Positions 30,594-39,806 of a stretch of DNA of 64,000 nucleotides are shown piece after piece (within the stretch, counting starts at the first letter, position 1; every line of letters begins with the position of its first letter). Under the pieces are notes generated by a model that was not told where the DNA came from, did not search any database, and saw only the letters and a list, made by a program, of their open reading frames with translations. Source of the DNA: Crossaster papposus. Lineage: Eukaryota > Echinodermata > Asteroidea > Velatida > Solasteridae. Location of the stretch: positions 4,732,001-4,796,000 of the forward strand of contig JBAIAA010000008.1 of NCBI GenBank assembly GCA_037893245.1. Direction: 5' to 3'. The position numbers were made by a program, and so were the translations under genes.

Positions 30594-30842
30594 AGGGGAG
30601 ACCGTAATGTAGGTTTATGAAGAGGGTAACGATCGTTACTATAGCTTAACGCATGAAGGTGTCTTAGGGGCTGTTGACGTTTCATTGCGTGACTCAGCGC
30701 TTATGGGAGTTTCTATGACAAGGCGCAGCATTGCAGGAATGCCAAAGCCTTTCAAAATGCTGTAACGCAGACATAGAAGCTCCCATAAGCGCCCGTCGGG
30801 TGACTCATAAAGCCTCCATCCACTTTGTCAGGCTTGCTTAAT

Positions 30843-31959
30843 TAGAACTTACGCATTGACAGACATCCAAAAAAATTGCTAGATCAGCAAAAAAACAGTG
30901 GATGTCGTCGTGCGTAGAAAAATAACAAAACCAACAACAGCCAAGTGCGACCTCCAGAAGTATACGGGGTTTCTACTCTGTGAACCCAAATCAGCCACCT
31001 GGACCCGTCTTAGCGAATTGAGTGATATATCGCATGACAGTGTTAACCGCTTTCTCCAACGTGAAAACTTTGCTCCTGAAGATCTTTTTCTAGAAGCGTC
31101 AGCAAGGCTTATTCTTGAAGGTGGGACGCTATCGGTTGATGATACGGTGCTGGATAAACCTTATACCCATTACACGGCTTTAGTCGGTCATTACTACTCA
31201 GGAAAGCACCACAAAACCGTCAAGGGTATTAATCTCATCACGCTTTATTACACGGACATCAAAGGCTACAACTTGCCCGTTAATTTCCGTATTTACAATC
31301 CAGCCGATGGCAAAACTAAAAATGACTACTTTGTCGATATGCTGAAAGAAGTACTGGCATGGGGACTCGAACCTGCATGTGTTACCGGTGACTCTTGGTA
31401 TAGCAGTATTGGAAACCTCAAAGCTGTGAAAAACAATGGTTTGGGTTTTATGTTCGCTGTTAAAAGCAACCGTACTGTCTCTGTGCAAAAGGGTAACTAC
31501 CAACAGGTGCAGAGCCTGGAGATTCCCGAAGAAAGAAAAACTGTATGGCTACGTAACTTTGGTCATGTACGACTCTACCGGACGCGACTCAAAAACGAGC
31601 TGCGCCATTACGTTGTTTACACTCCTCATGTCGGAGCAGATCTATCTCCACGATCTGATTTTGATCAGCTGCACCAACATCATTGGGCGATCGAAGAGTA
31701 TCACCGAGCATTAAAGCAACTCTGCAACATCGAGCGTTTTCAGGTGAGAGGGGAGCGACAGGTCCGGAATCATATTTTTGCGGCTATCTTTGGCTATACC
31801 TGTCTTTAGGCGATGAAAGTATCAGGGTCACTCAGAAGCGTCTATAGCGTCAGGAAAGACGCCCTCAAAGAAGCTACCTGGGATTTCATAAAAAGCTTCT
31901 CCGAGGGGAAGGAATGGTTGAGGCCATTTTTTGCCGGACCTGTCAATGCGTAAGTTCTA
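30843..31959 (+). mobile_element. IS4/IS701-superfamily element, copy 2, 1117 bp
   Basis: The same ends as copy 1 are flanked by TTAAT at 30838-30842 and 31960-31964. It is inserted in the right arm of cruciform element 2. Confidence 0.95.
30898..31953 (+). pseudogene. IS701-like transposase with premature TAG
   Basis: It is nearly identical to copy 1, but a CAG to TAG change at 31807-31809 (after GYTCL) removes the last 47 residues. The catalytic acids precede the stop, so residual function cannot be excluded. Confidence 0.9.
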
Positions 31960-32080
31960 TTAATGTAGAATAACGACAATTTTCACAAGCCTTTCGCATG
32001 ACTGAAGGCTTTATGAGCCACTGAGTCTCGCAATGAAACGTCAACAGCCCCTAGCGTATGAGAGAGGAAACAAAGGTATG

Positions 32081-32105
32081 CATTCCCACGCTGAGCGTGG
32101 GAATG
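32081..32105. repeat. REP-like palindrome
   Basis: CATTCCCACGCT and AGCGTGGGAATG form a perfect 12-bp stem with a one-base loop. It is the same family as 18002 and 28299. Confidence 0.8.
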
Positions 32106-32111
32106 AGAGAA

Positions 32112-32134
32112 CTGCCCTCCGGGGATGAGGGCAG
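32112..32134. terminator. Hairpin after the kps operon, possible terminator
   Basis: The perfect 8-bp stem CTGCCCTC/GAGGGCAG lies 9 bases past the kpsD stop. On the minus strand it lacks a T run, so the termination role is uncertain. Confidence 0.35.
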
Positions 32135-32142
32135 CAAAAACG

Positions 32143-33808
32143 TTACAGGCTCAACACCACCGCGGCACTCATGGCCACCTGATACACCACCTGCATAATA
32201 TCGCTGGTGTACTGCATGGTTTTTTCATCGACCTGTGGCATCACCAACACTTCGTCGCCAGGCTTTACATCGTACTTCGACAAGGCGTCGCCACTGAACC
32301 AACCGTCTTTAGGCTCAATACGTGTCATGGTGCCATCGGTGTGCAATACCAGTATTCGGGACTGGTCCGCTTTCTGGGAATAACCACCGGAGCTGTTCAC
32401 GTAGTCACCAATGGTTTTACCGTCGCTGTAAACCATCGCACTGGGGAACATCACCTCACCGTGTACCTGCACCAGTACGGTGTTGTTCGGTATTACAATG
32501 CGGTCCTGATCTTTCAGTATCACGTCCATGCGCGCTGTGCTATGACCGAGCAATACCTGACCACGTGGTTCTACTTTGCGGGCACGTTCAACAAACTGCA
32601 AAATAGCCGTAGAGTCGGTTTGTCGTAACGTGGCTTCACCGACACTTTTACTGCGCGCCGACAGTGCAGACTGCTCTAGCTGTTGCAGCGAGATATCCAG
32701 CATGGCCTTCTGTCGTTTTGCCACCGCTTCACGGTACAGCTGCATGGCCTCCATATTGGAGTTAGGCGTTGGCTGAATACGGGCAATCAGGTCTTTAATG
32801 GTGCTACCGTAAGGCAAAATATACACGGCCTGACCGGCATGCTCCCCTTCTACCGACACGCTGATGGTGCCTGGCATTTTGTCTGCCACCACAGAGACTT
32901 CATCGCCGTTTTGCAGGTAGATGCTGTTCATCTGGGTCAATGGTAAGTATTCAACATTGCGTTTTGCCGTCTGGCTGCGCGCAATGCGCACATGGGTCGC
33001 GGTGGGCATCAGGCCGACCATATCCAGCGCTTCTTTTAACGCAATGCGGCCACCGGTAAACTCGACCTGCACAGGGTTTTCTACCAACCCGGTCAATAGT
33101 GCGGTGCTTTGACGCGCATTCACCACCAGCGTGTCACCGTCGTGCAACTGTATTTGGGTAATACGGCCTGTCAGCAAAAACTCATACAAATTGAACTGCG
33201 CACGGGTTTTGCCGTTGCGCTTTAATGCCACATTCAGGTAACTGCCAGATGCAGAACGAATGCCTCCTGCTTTGGCCAGAAAAGCCAATACGGAAGCAGA
33301 GGAGAAACCACCGTACAGTCCTGGCGAATCCACAAAACCCGTCACAAATAACTTCACGGGCTCAGCCGCATTCAGGCTGGCATACAGGTTAACTGCGCAC
33401 CTTCTTCTCAATGACACTGTTTAGGTCTTTATTGGCCACGCCCTGTAACTGCACGGGCCCGACCTGTGGAATAAAGATATTCCCCTGGGCATCAATGGCC
33501 AGCTCGACAGACGCTTCATAAGCGCCCCACATTTGCAGGGTGATTTTATCGCCAATGGACAAACGGTATTCCGGGTTAAACCCTTTAAACTCTGCCTGGC
33601 GGAAACCGCTGAACAGGTTTTGACCAAACACCGCATGTTGGGTCGTGGTGGTGACCAGCTCAGGGCCAGTATCGTCAGTGCCTTCTTCCGGCATGGCGCT
33701 CTGAGCAAACGCACCAGAGACCATCATGCTCCAGAGTACTAACAATACACCGGCGATCTGACCGGTGGTTTTCTTCATTGGTTGTAACATTCGGCTATAC
33801 GACATCAT
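32143..33808 (-). pseudogene. kpsD: Capsule polysaccharide export protein KpsD, frameshifted
   Basis: This is a Wza/OMA-type component that links the KpsE/KpsMT inner-membrane machinery to the outer membrane. The signal peptide begins MKKTTGQIAGVLLVLW at 33778; a start at 33808 follows the kpsE stop. The polysaccharide export domain (YRLSIGDKITLQMWG, GNIFIPQVGPVQLQG) ends in a shift near 33400, and the SLBB-containing remainder (VFVTGFV-type KLFVTGFVDSPGLYGG, ILPYGSTIKDLIARI, VQVHGEVMFPSAMVY) follows in another frame. Restoring two bases after GTGCGC joins them, giving about 555 residues as in E. coli (558). Confidence 0.87.
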
Positions 33809-33818
33809 CTTTTTGGTA

Positions 33819-35096
33819 TTAATCCCGGTGTTCACGAACAGTGGCGCGCATCATCCGCACCAACGCAAAAATCATCAGCAGCACCAATAGAATATTGGTC
33901 AGGTTGTAAAAGACGCTGGGGTACTTCGCATCCTGCGCCAGCTGTGGGCTGCTCACCACCACCAGCTGTTTAATTTTACGGCTGGCTTCGGTACGCGCCG
34001 TTTCCAGTGCCGCCAATGTGGCGGAATAGGCTTTAGTGGCCAAATCCAGATCCAGCTGTAACGATTCCTGCTTCGCCACCAAATCATTCAGGGCGGTACC
34101 GTCTTTACTGGCCAGGCGCACTTTTTCTCGTTCAATCTGATTTTTCAGCGCCGCAATTTGCTGCTTGAGGGTGACAATTTGCGTGGCGTTTTCATTCAGG
34201 TAAGACGACAGTGTTTGCAGTTCGGTTTCTTTACGTACTACATCGGCCTGAAGCTCATTCATAATGCCACTCAGCGCTGCACCCTGTGCGGTGGCACTTA
34301 ACAAACCATTAGCACTTTGGAAGGCCAGCAACTGTGCCGTAATATCGCGCAAACGCTGTTCAGACAAACTCACTTCTTTCTGCACAAAGGCTTGTTGTTC
34401 ATTGGCCAGAGAGTGACTGATTTCATTGACGAAGGCTTCGCTGCGACTCAGGATCAGTTGCGTGAGCTTTTGCGTATACTCCGGGGTAAAACCCTGCACT
34501 TCTAACGTTAACAGCCCATTTTCCTGATTAAACTGCACGGCGATATGGTCACGGTAATAGGCCAGAAAATCTTCATAGCTGGCATCGGGACTTAAGCGCG
34601 AGAGCCAGTCAGGGTCGGTACTGTAGTGTGCCCGCAAATTGAGGTGGCTTTCTAAGTAGTTCAGCATGTCAGGGGATTGCACACAGGCTTCAACAATGCG
34701 CTGATCGTTCCCGACCTCTGGCATCACACCCATTAAACTGAAACCCGACATAGTCTGACTGCCGTCGTTTTTCTCGACCATAAAACTGGCTTCAGAGACA
34801 TAACGGTCAGAGGCAATCGCCACAAAATAGAGGGCACACAGCAGCCAAGGCACCGCCACCATACCGACAAACCAGCGGCCCGCCTGCTTATGGAACAGTT
34901 GTTTACGGGCCTGCTTCACCCATTTGTGGTGCTTCAGCTTATCGACCAGAGAGCCCGGGCTATTGGCCGGGGCGCTGGCAGGTTGTAACCCGCGAATGAA
35001 TTTTCGTGCCGTGCTTTCTGCCGGCTTGGGCACGGTCGGTGTCGCCGTGCGCTCTGTTTTTTTCGGTGGTTCCGCCACCGCTTGGCTTGGTATCAT
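33819..35096 (-). CDS. kpsE: Capsule polysaccharide export inner-membrane protein KpsE
   Basis: This 425-residue polysaccharide copolymerase-type protein of the KpsE/CtrB/BexC family spans the periplasm between the KpsMT transporter and KpsD. It has a long Pro/Ala-rich cytoplasmic N-terminus, a first membrane segment WFVGMVAVPWLLCALYFVAI, the conserved SDRYVSEASFMVEK, an extended coiled coil (roughly residues 220-360), KYPSVFYNLTNILLVLLMIFALVRMM as second membrane segment, and a short basic tail. It is the only unbroken gene of the kps cluster. The kpsT-kpsE gap is 72 bases. Confidence 0.93.
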   Translation of the reverse strand: MIPSQAVAEPPKKTERTATPTVPKPAESTARKFIRGLQPASAPANSPGSLVDKLKHHKWVKQARKQLFHKQAGRWFVGMVAVPWLLCALYFVAIASDRYVSEASFMVEKNDGSQTMSGFSLMGVMPEVGNDQRIVEACVQSPDMLNYLESHLNLRAHYSTDPDWLSRLSPDASYEDFLAYYRDHIAVQFNQENGLLTLEVQGFTPEYTQKLTQLILSRSEAFVNEISHSLANEQQAFVQKEVSLSEQRLRDITAQLLAFQSANGLLSATAQGAALSGIMNELQADVVRKETELQTLSSYLNENATQIVTLKQQIAALKNQIEREKVRLASKDGTALNDLVAKQESLQLDLDLATKAYSATLAALETARTEASRKIKQLVVVSSPQLAQDAKYPSVFYNLTNILLVLLMIFALVRMMRATVREHRD

Positions 35097-35168
35097 AATC
35101 GTCCATCGTCAGTGGAATTGGCATTACGTGGTGGCGGGTTTATTAGAAACGTATCCCGCCATCCTTGA

Positions 35169-35830
35169 TTACATTGCGTTATAGGCTGCAACGGCATCGT
35201 CAATACTGTTATGCACGTGTATCTGGCCGTCTTTAATAAAGATGCCGATGTCACATTGCTTTTTCAGTGCATTCAAATTGTGGGAGACAAACAAAAAATT
35301 CGATTTGCGCTTTTTTTCATTACAGATTCGGCTACATTTTTCTTTAAAGCGCTTGAGCGCTTGTCACCCACGGATGTGAGTTCGTCAATCAGGTAATAAT
35401 CAAAGTCAAAGGCCATACTGACCGCAAAAGAAAACTTCGAGCGCATACCGGATGAGTAGGTTTTTAACGGCATCTCAAAGAAGTCACCAATTTCTGAAAA
35501 AGCCTTAATGTATTCAAGCTTTTCTTTCACTTCCCGGGTACTTTTGCCGTATACCCGGCAAATAAACTCTGCATTCTCACGCCCGGTCATACTGCCCTGA
35601 TAGCCTGATAACCCCAGCGGCCAGGAGACATTGCCTGGGATACGAATTTTCCCTTCGTTAGGAAAGTCGACACCGGCCAGCAGGTTCATCAGCGTCGACT
35701 TACCACTACCGTTGGCACCGAACACCCCGATGTTTTTATCACCGGGCAGCGTCAGCGTGACATTCTTTAAAATATAATGACGGCCCTGTGGCGTGGGGAA
35801 ATACTTAGTGACGTTTTCAAACGTAATCAT
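35169..35830 (-). pseudogene. kpsT: Capsule export ATPase KpsT, broken by an 8-bp tandem duplication
   Basis: This is the ABC-transporter ATPase of group 2 capsule export. The ATG at 35830 overlaps the kpsM stop (ATGA). Walker A is GANGSGKSTLMNLL, the signature is TYSSGMRSKFSFA, Walker B is YYLIDELTSVGD. AGCGCTTG is repeated at 35348-35355 and 35356-35363, which shifts the frame. Removing one copy gives GDKRFKEKC and continues through FLFVSHN (switch His) to a stop at 35169, about 217 residues, the usual KpsT length. Confidence 0.9.
35348..35363. repeat. 8-bp tandem duplication in kpsT
   Basis: AGCGCTTG is present twice in contact. It is the sole visible lesion in the gene. Confidence 0.9.
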
Positions 35831-36624
35831 TGCGTCAGCATCCTCCGCCAGTTGGCCCGGTACATCAGCATGCCCAGCGTAATCGCCACCAGCGTGCAGA
35901 GCATCAGGTAGTTCATGCTGACCAGCGAGATATTGTAATGGGGGGAGAAACACGAGCGCAGTAATTCAAAAGCATGCAATAGCGGGTTCCATAACAACAA
36001 AGGCTGCACTGATGGCGGAATGTCATTAATACTGAAGAACGTACCCGAGATAAAAAATAATGGCCGCATCAGCATAGGGATAAACTTGCCCAGCTCCGGG
36101 TGTAAGGTATTAAACACACCCAACGTCAACCCACTGCCAAAACTAAACAAACTGAGTCACCCAAACACCAAAATAAACTTTAACGAATTAACGACTGTGA
36201 CCTGATAACCCAGCCACCAGGTACCGGCAATGAGTGCCACTAGTACGATAAAGGCAATCACCGCTTCCATCATAAACCGGCAAAGAAACGCATCAAACAC
36301 CCGCACCTGTCGGTAAATAAACAGGTTCTTATTGGCGCTAACAGCCCCCATGGACTGGTTAATCACTTTCTGAAAATAAAAATACGGTGCCAGACCGGTC
36401 GCCAGCAAGACGGGCAATACCAACCCGCTAACCATGGTTGTGCCACGGAAATAATACAGAGCCATAAACACCATGATCTGCATCAGGGGTTCCAGCAACG
36501 CCCAAACGATGCCCAATCGGTACTGACCGAAACGGGTTTTTAATTCTCGGGAGAGTAACGCATGAAGAACGGCTTTTTGAATTTGCCAGGGCGTTCGATG
36601 TTGCAGATGCTGTGTAGTTGTCAT
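35827..36624 (-). pseudogene. kpsM: Capsule export permease KpsM, one in-frame TGA
   Basis: This is the membrane subunit of the ABC-2 type transporter partnered with KpsT. The N-terminal part (ALLSRELKTRFGQYRLGIVWALLEPLMQI, typical of KpsM) runs to ILVFG, then TGA at 36159-36157, and the same frame continues LSLFSFGSGLTLG to the ABC-2 end (RPLFFISGTFFSINDIPPSVQ, LLWNPLLHAFELLRSCF). About 265 residues in total, normal. It is the first gene of kpsMTED. Confidence 0.9.
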
Positions 36625-37044
36625 TGTCGTTTTATCAAACCCCTACATAAACCACTGTGCTGTGAGAGGACCGGTCATGACTCGCTATCAGAACCATCAT
36701 CCCAGTTTCAATAAAAGGGGCACTTTATCGCAGGCTTGGGACAAATAACATCCGTAAATGGGAACGGATACCGTGTGTTTCCCTGATAGCATCTTAAAAA
36801 CCTGACCGAATACTGACTGAATAGAAAGATGAGCAGTCAGTTACAGTCTTTTAACATTCCTTCACCCATGATGGCTCCATTTCTTTTACTTACACAATAT
36901 TGACCTATACTTTCTTCCGTCAATCCGTACTTAGATTCAGCGGTAACCATTTGCTGCTAGACGGATGACTCTTTTTTAAGCCAACCTTTCAACACCATTC
37001 TTATTTATCAAACTGTGTTGACTCTACATCCTGGAGTTATAGCT
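36625..37044. other. Divergent intergenic region between kpsM and the OmpA-type lipoprotein
   Basis: It must hold the promoters of both units. No confident sigma-70 pair, palindrome or small gene could be fixed. A TTGACC at about 36899 could be a -35 box for the plus-strand gene. Confidence 0.35.
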
Positions 37045-37719
37045 ATGCGATTCAACCGAGAAGCTAAAGCCGCCGCTCTGCTGCTGTTTTGCATGACATT
37101 ATTTGGCTGCACCACAGACGGTGGTCTGCAGCGATGGGGGAAATGTGCACTGGCCGGTGCAGGTATTGGTGGTGGTGTGGGCGGTATTGTTGGCTCTAAC
37201 GACAACAATGCCGGCGCACTGGCCGGAGCGGCTGGCGGTGCACTGCTCGGCGGGCTGATCTGTGCGTTTATTGGTGACGAGCCTGAACCTGCACCAAGAG
37301 CTACCCCAAAAGAAGATGTGCTCGTTGTGGTTGAGCCTGTGCCTGTGCCTGTGCCTGTTGCAGAAACACTGGGTACGGTGTATTTTAAAACCAGCTCTGC
37401 TGAATTGGATCCGAAAGCAAAAGGCATACTGCAAGATCTGGCCAAAACAGCAAAAGCCAATGCTATACTGGACTTAACCGTGATTGGCTATACCGATAAT
37501 ACCGGAGAAGACAAAGGGTATGACAATAAAGCCCTGTCTAAACGCCGCGGTGAAGCGGTCAAAAAATACCTAAAGGCGCAGGGCGTGCCGGTGAAACAGG
37601 TTGATCAGGAACCGGGCGGTATTATTGAAATGGGTAATGCCACAAAAGAAGGCCGGGCTGATAACCGGAAAGTGGATATTATCGGTACACTGGTCAAAGA
37701 AAAACCCGAAGTACAATAA
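37045..37719 (+). CDS. OmpA-family outer-membrane lipoprotein with glycine zipper
   Basis: This 224-residue protein is read from the ATG at 37045 (a TTG at 37015 would precede the signal peptide). The signal peptide ends in the lipobox LFGC, giving a lipid-anchored Cys. Next comes a glycine-zipper segment (GAGIGGGVGGIVGSNDNN, then GAAGGALLGGL), a Pro-Val linker (VEPVPVPVPV), and a C-terminal OmpA/MotB peptidoglycan-binding domain (GTVYFKTSSAELDPKA, VIGYTDNTG, LSKRRGEAVKKYL, DNRKVDI). It is similar to YiaD-type proteins. Likely role: outer membrane to peptidoglycan tethering. Confidence 0.92.
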   Translation: MRFNREAKAAALLLFCMTLFGCTTDGGLQRWGKCALAGAGIGGGVGGIVGSNDNNAGALAGAAGGALLGGLICAFIGDEPEPAPRATPKEDVLVVVEPVPVPVPVAETLGTVYFKTSSAELDPKAKGILQDLAKTAKANAILDLTVIGYTDNTGEDKGYDNKALSKRRGEAVKKYLKAQGVPVKQVDQEPGGIIEMGNATKEGRADNRKVDIIGTLVKEKPEVQ

Positions 37720-37842
37720 GCCTTCCTTTCTGCTTCGAGTCCTTCTCTACTCGAAGCAGACACTTTCTAGTGCTTAAACTGGGGCATTGACCATTAGACA
37801 GGTTCCCAGCCCTTATTATAAGCTCTGTCTTTTTCTGCCAGA

Positions 37843-38568
37843 ATGCCTGCAATGAAGCGCCGAAAACACGCCTTTGACTTTAAGCAGTTTACCGTTGAAC
37901 AAGGCCAGTGTGCCATGAAGGTCACGACAGATGCTTGCCTTCTCGGTGCCATTACCCCTGTTGAAAAAGCAAACACTCTTCTTGATATTGGTACAGGCAC
38001 CGGCCTGTTAAGTTTAATGGTGGCACAACGCAGTGACGCCGATATTGTTGCTGTGGAGCTGGATGACGATGCAAGCCAGCAGGCCGCACATAATTTTAAG
38101 CAAAGCCCTTGGGCAGATCGCCTGCATATCCATAACAGCAGCATCCAAACCTTTGCAGAGTCAGCGACAACCGCCTTTGATGTGATTATCTGCAACCCGC
38201 CTTTTTTCCACAATTGCCATAAAGCTTCCGAACAGCGGTGCTCTCAGGCAAGGCACACGGATACATTGCCCTTTCTGGCGTTAGCCAGTGTCATGCATGC
38301 ATTACTGTCAACCACCGGCAAGGCCTGGATTCTTTTACCCACGGATTTCAGTGGGCAGTTTCTGGAAAGTGCACAAAAGCAGGGATTGCACTGCAACCAA
38401 CGCATCAGCGTACGCTCCTCTGAACAGCACGCACCCCACCGGCACATTCTGGTGATTGGGCACAAGCCGCAGACCTTCAGAGAAATCAGTATCACACTGT
38501 ATGACCAACACCCCCATTACAGTCAGGCCTTCACCGCACTCATGGCACCCTATTACCTGTATTTATGA
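37843..38568 (+). CDS. trmN: tRNA1(Val) (adenine37-N6)-methyltransferase
   Basis: This 241-residue YfiC/TrmN6-type Rossmann methyltransferase has KQFTVEQGQCAMKVTTDACLLGA (family opening), the SAM site LLDIGTGTGLLSLMVAQR, the acidic AVELDDDA, and the catalytic NPPF in DVIICNPPFF. The first ATG (37843) is used; an in-frame ATG three codons later is also possible. It modifies A37 of tRNA-Val. It converges with rsmC, 20 bases apart. Confidence 0.92.
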   Translation: MPAMKRRKHAFDFKQFTVEQGQCAMKVTTDACLLGAITPVEKANTLLDIGTGTGLLSLMVAQRSDADIVAVELDDDASQQAAHNFKQSPWADRLHIHNSSIQTFAESATTAFDVIICNPPFFHNCHKASEQRCSQARHTDTLPFLALASVMHALLSTTGKAWILLPTDFSGQFLESAQKQGLHCNQRISVRSSEQHAPHRHILVIGHKPQTFREISITLYDQHPHYSQAFTALMAPYYLYL

Positions 38569-38587
38569 CAGCGCTAGGCTCGGTGGT

Positions 38588-39658
38588 TCAACGCTTATGG
38601 GCGCGATAGATGGAAAATCCGTCCTTTGTCACTAGTGTTTCACACACGCCAAAGGCCTTGATGATAATCGGCTCGTAGCGCAGGAAACTATTGGCAACAA
38701 TGCGCAACTCCCCGCCACGGTTAAGGTGTTTGTTGGATTGGGCTAAAAACTGCTCGGTCACTTCGTAATGGGTTTTAACCCCCTGATGAAAAGGCGGGTT
38801 GGACACAATCAGGTCAAAAGTCTCCTTTACTTCTGACAAACCGTCGCTGGGCAACACACGATGGTTTGTCAGATTATTTTTCGTCAGCGTTTTCTGGCTG
38901 CTGGCCAGCGCCAATGCATCGCTGTCTAGCAGTGTCAGGTGTGCATTCGGTAGATGTTTGCCCAATGCCAGACTGATGATGCCCGCCCCGCAGCCAAAAT
39001 CCAGTACCTGTTTTCCGGAAACATCGTCAAAGGTTTCAAGCAGTACCGCTGTGCCTCTATCCAAACGGCCATGACTGAACACCCCCGGCAATGAAAAACT
39101 GTTACAGTCATGCCCTGTGATATTGACGGGGCACTGCTGCCAGTAATCGTCCCGCTGAAAGACAGAAGCGCTTTCAGCATGACCTGTTGCCTCCAGCAAA
39201 CCACAATGACGGGCATTGTCCAGCGACACGACGTCTGGCAGATGTTGCTTTAGGCGTTTGCGCCAGGACTTTATCCCTTCGTTGTTTTTTCCCACCAGCC
39301 ATACACAGCCCCCCGGGGCAAGCAACGTCACCGCATGGTCGAGCCAAAAGTCCATCAATGGTTTACTTTTTTGCAAAAACAGCAAAATACCGTCAAAAGG
39401 CTTAAGGGTCTCGTCAGCGAGATCAGTGCCGTATTGCAATGTCTGGCGGTGGCCTCCCCGCTCCCACACAGGCTTTAACTGTTGGTAGGCAGCAAAATCT
39501 CTCGTAAGCCCTACTACTTCTCGAATATTCCTGCTCTCTAACAGTTCTCCGGCCAGACCATCCACAGGAGGTGCCAGCATTAATAGTCGCTCGGCCTGAA
39601 TATGATCACTGTTGCGAAGTATCAACTGAGAAGGGTTTGAGAAAGCGTGGGCAGTCAT
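38588..39658 (-). CDS. rsmC: 16S rRNA (guanine1207-N2)-methyltransferase
   Basis: It is 356 residues with the two-domain RsmC layout: a degenerate N-terminal methyltransferase-like domain (LVGKNNEGIKSW, CGLLEATGH, LPGVFSHGRLDRGT) and the active C-terminal one with LDFGCGAGIISLALG, LLDSDALAL and the catalytic NPPF in LIVSNPPFHQGV. GGELRIVANSFLRYEPII is a conserved ending. E. coli RsmC has 343 residues. Intact. Confidence 0.94.
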   Translation of the reverse strand: MTAHAFSNPSQLILRNSDHIQAERLLMLAPPVDGLAGELLESRNIREVVGLTRDFAAYQQLKPVWERGGHRQTLQYGTDLADETLKPFDGILLFLQKSKPLMDFWLDHAVTLLAPGGCVWLVGKNNEGIKSWRKRLKQHLPDVVSLDNARHCGLLEATGHAESASVFQRDDYWQQCPVNITGHDCNSFSLPGVFSHGRLDRGTAVLLETFDDVSGKQVLDFGCGAGIISLALGKHLPNAHLTLLDSDALALASSQKTLTKNNLTNHRVLPSDGLSEVKETFDLIVSNPPFHQGVKTHYEVTEQFLAQSNKHLNRGGELRIVANSFLRYEPIIIKAFGVCETLVTKDGFSIYRAHKR

Positions 39659-39806
39659 AGGGGTTCATTACAACCTGTGCATGGACAATCCGGCACTTAT
39701 ACCTGAATCCGGATTTGAATAAAAGCGCTGCCTGCGCTTTGTGAACCAAAAAAACACGCTTGCAGGCATCGATATTACTGGCTTAACTAAAAGAAAGCGA
39801 AACTAC

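Larger units (their letters stand above)
30666..32052. mobile_element. Cruciform element 2 (265 bp), interrupted by IS701-like copy 2
   Basis: The terminal stem begins AGGGGCTGTTGACGTTTCAT and spans about 31 bp. Without the 1117-bp IS and one TTAAT the element is 265 bases. The left arm (30697-30791) contains the motif: stem 30725-30732/30756-30763, GCA, stem 30736-30742/30747-30753 with loop CAAA, AA, then AACG. The mini-hairpin CCCGTCGGG is at 30792-30800, 126 bases from the left end. The right arm stem (TGACTCATAAAGCC / GGCTTTATGAGCCA) holds a degenerate form of the motif. No coding. Confidence 0.82.

Noticed and set aside
26074-31959. Composite transposon formed by IS701-like copies 1 and 2 around the VapBC-ldhA block
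   Set aside because: Copy 2 has its own target duplication inside cruciform element 2 and copy 1 has none; the outer flanks do not match, so the block did not move as a unit.
18002-32105. CRISPR array from the repeated GTGGGAA-type palindromes
   Set aside because: The repeats are dispersed, not regularly spaced, and no cas genes occur; they are REP-like.
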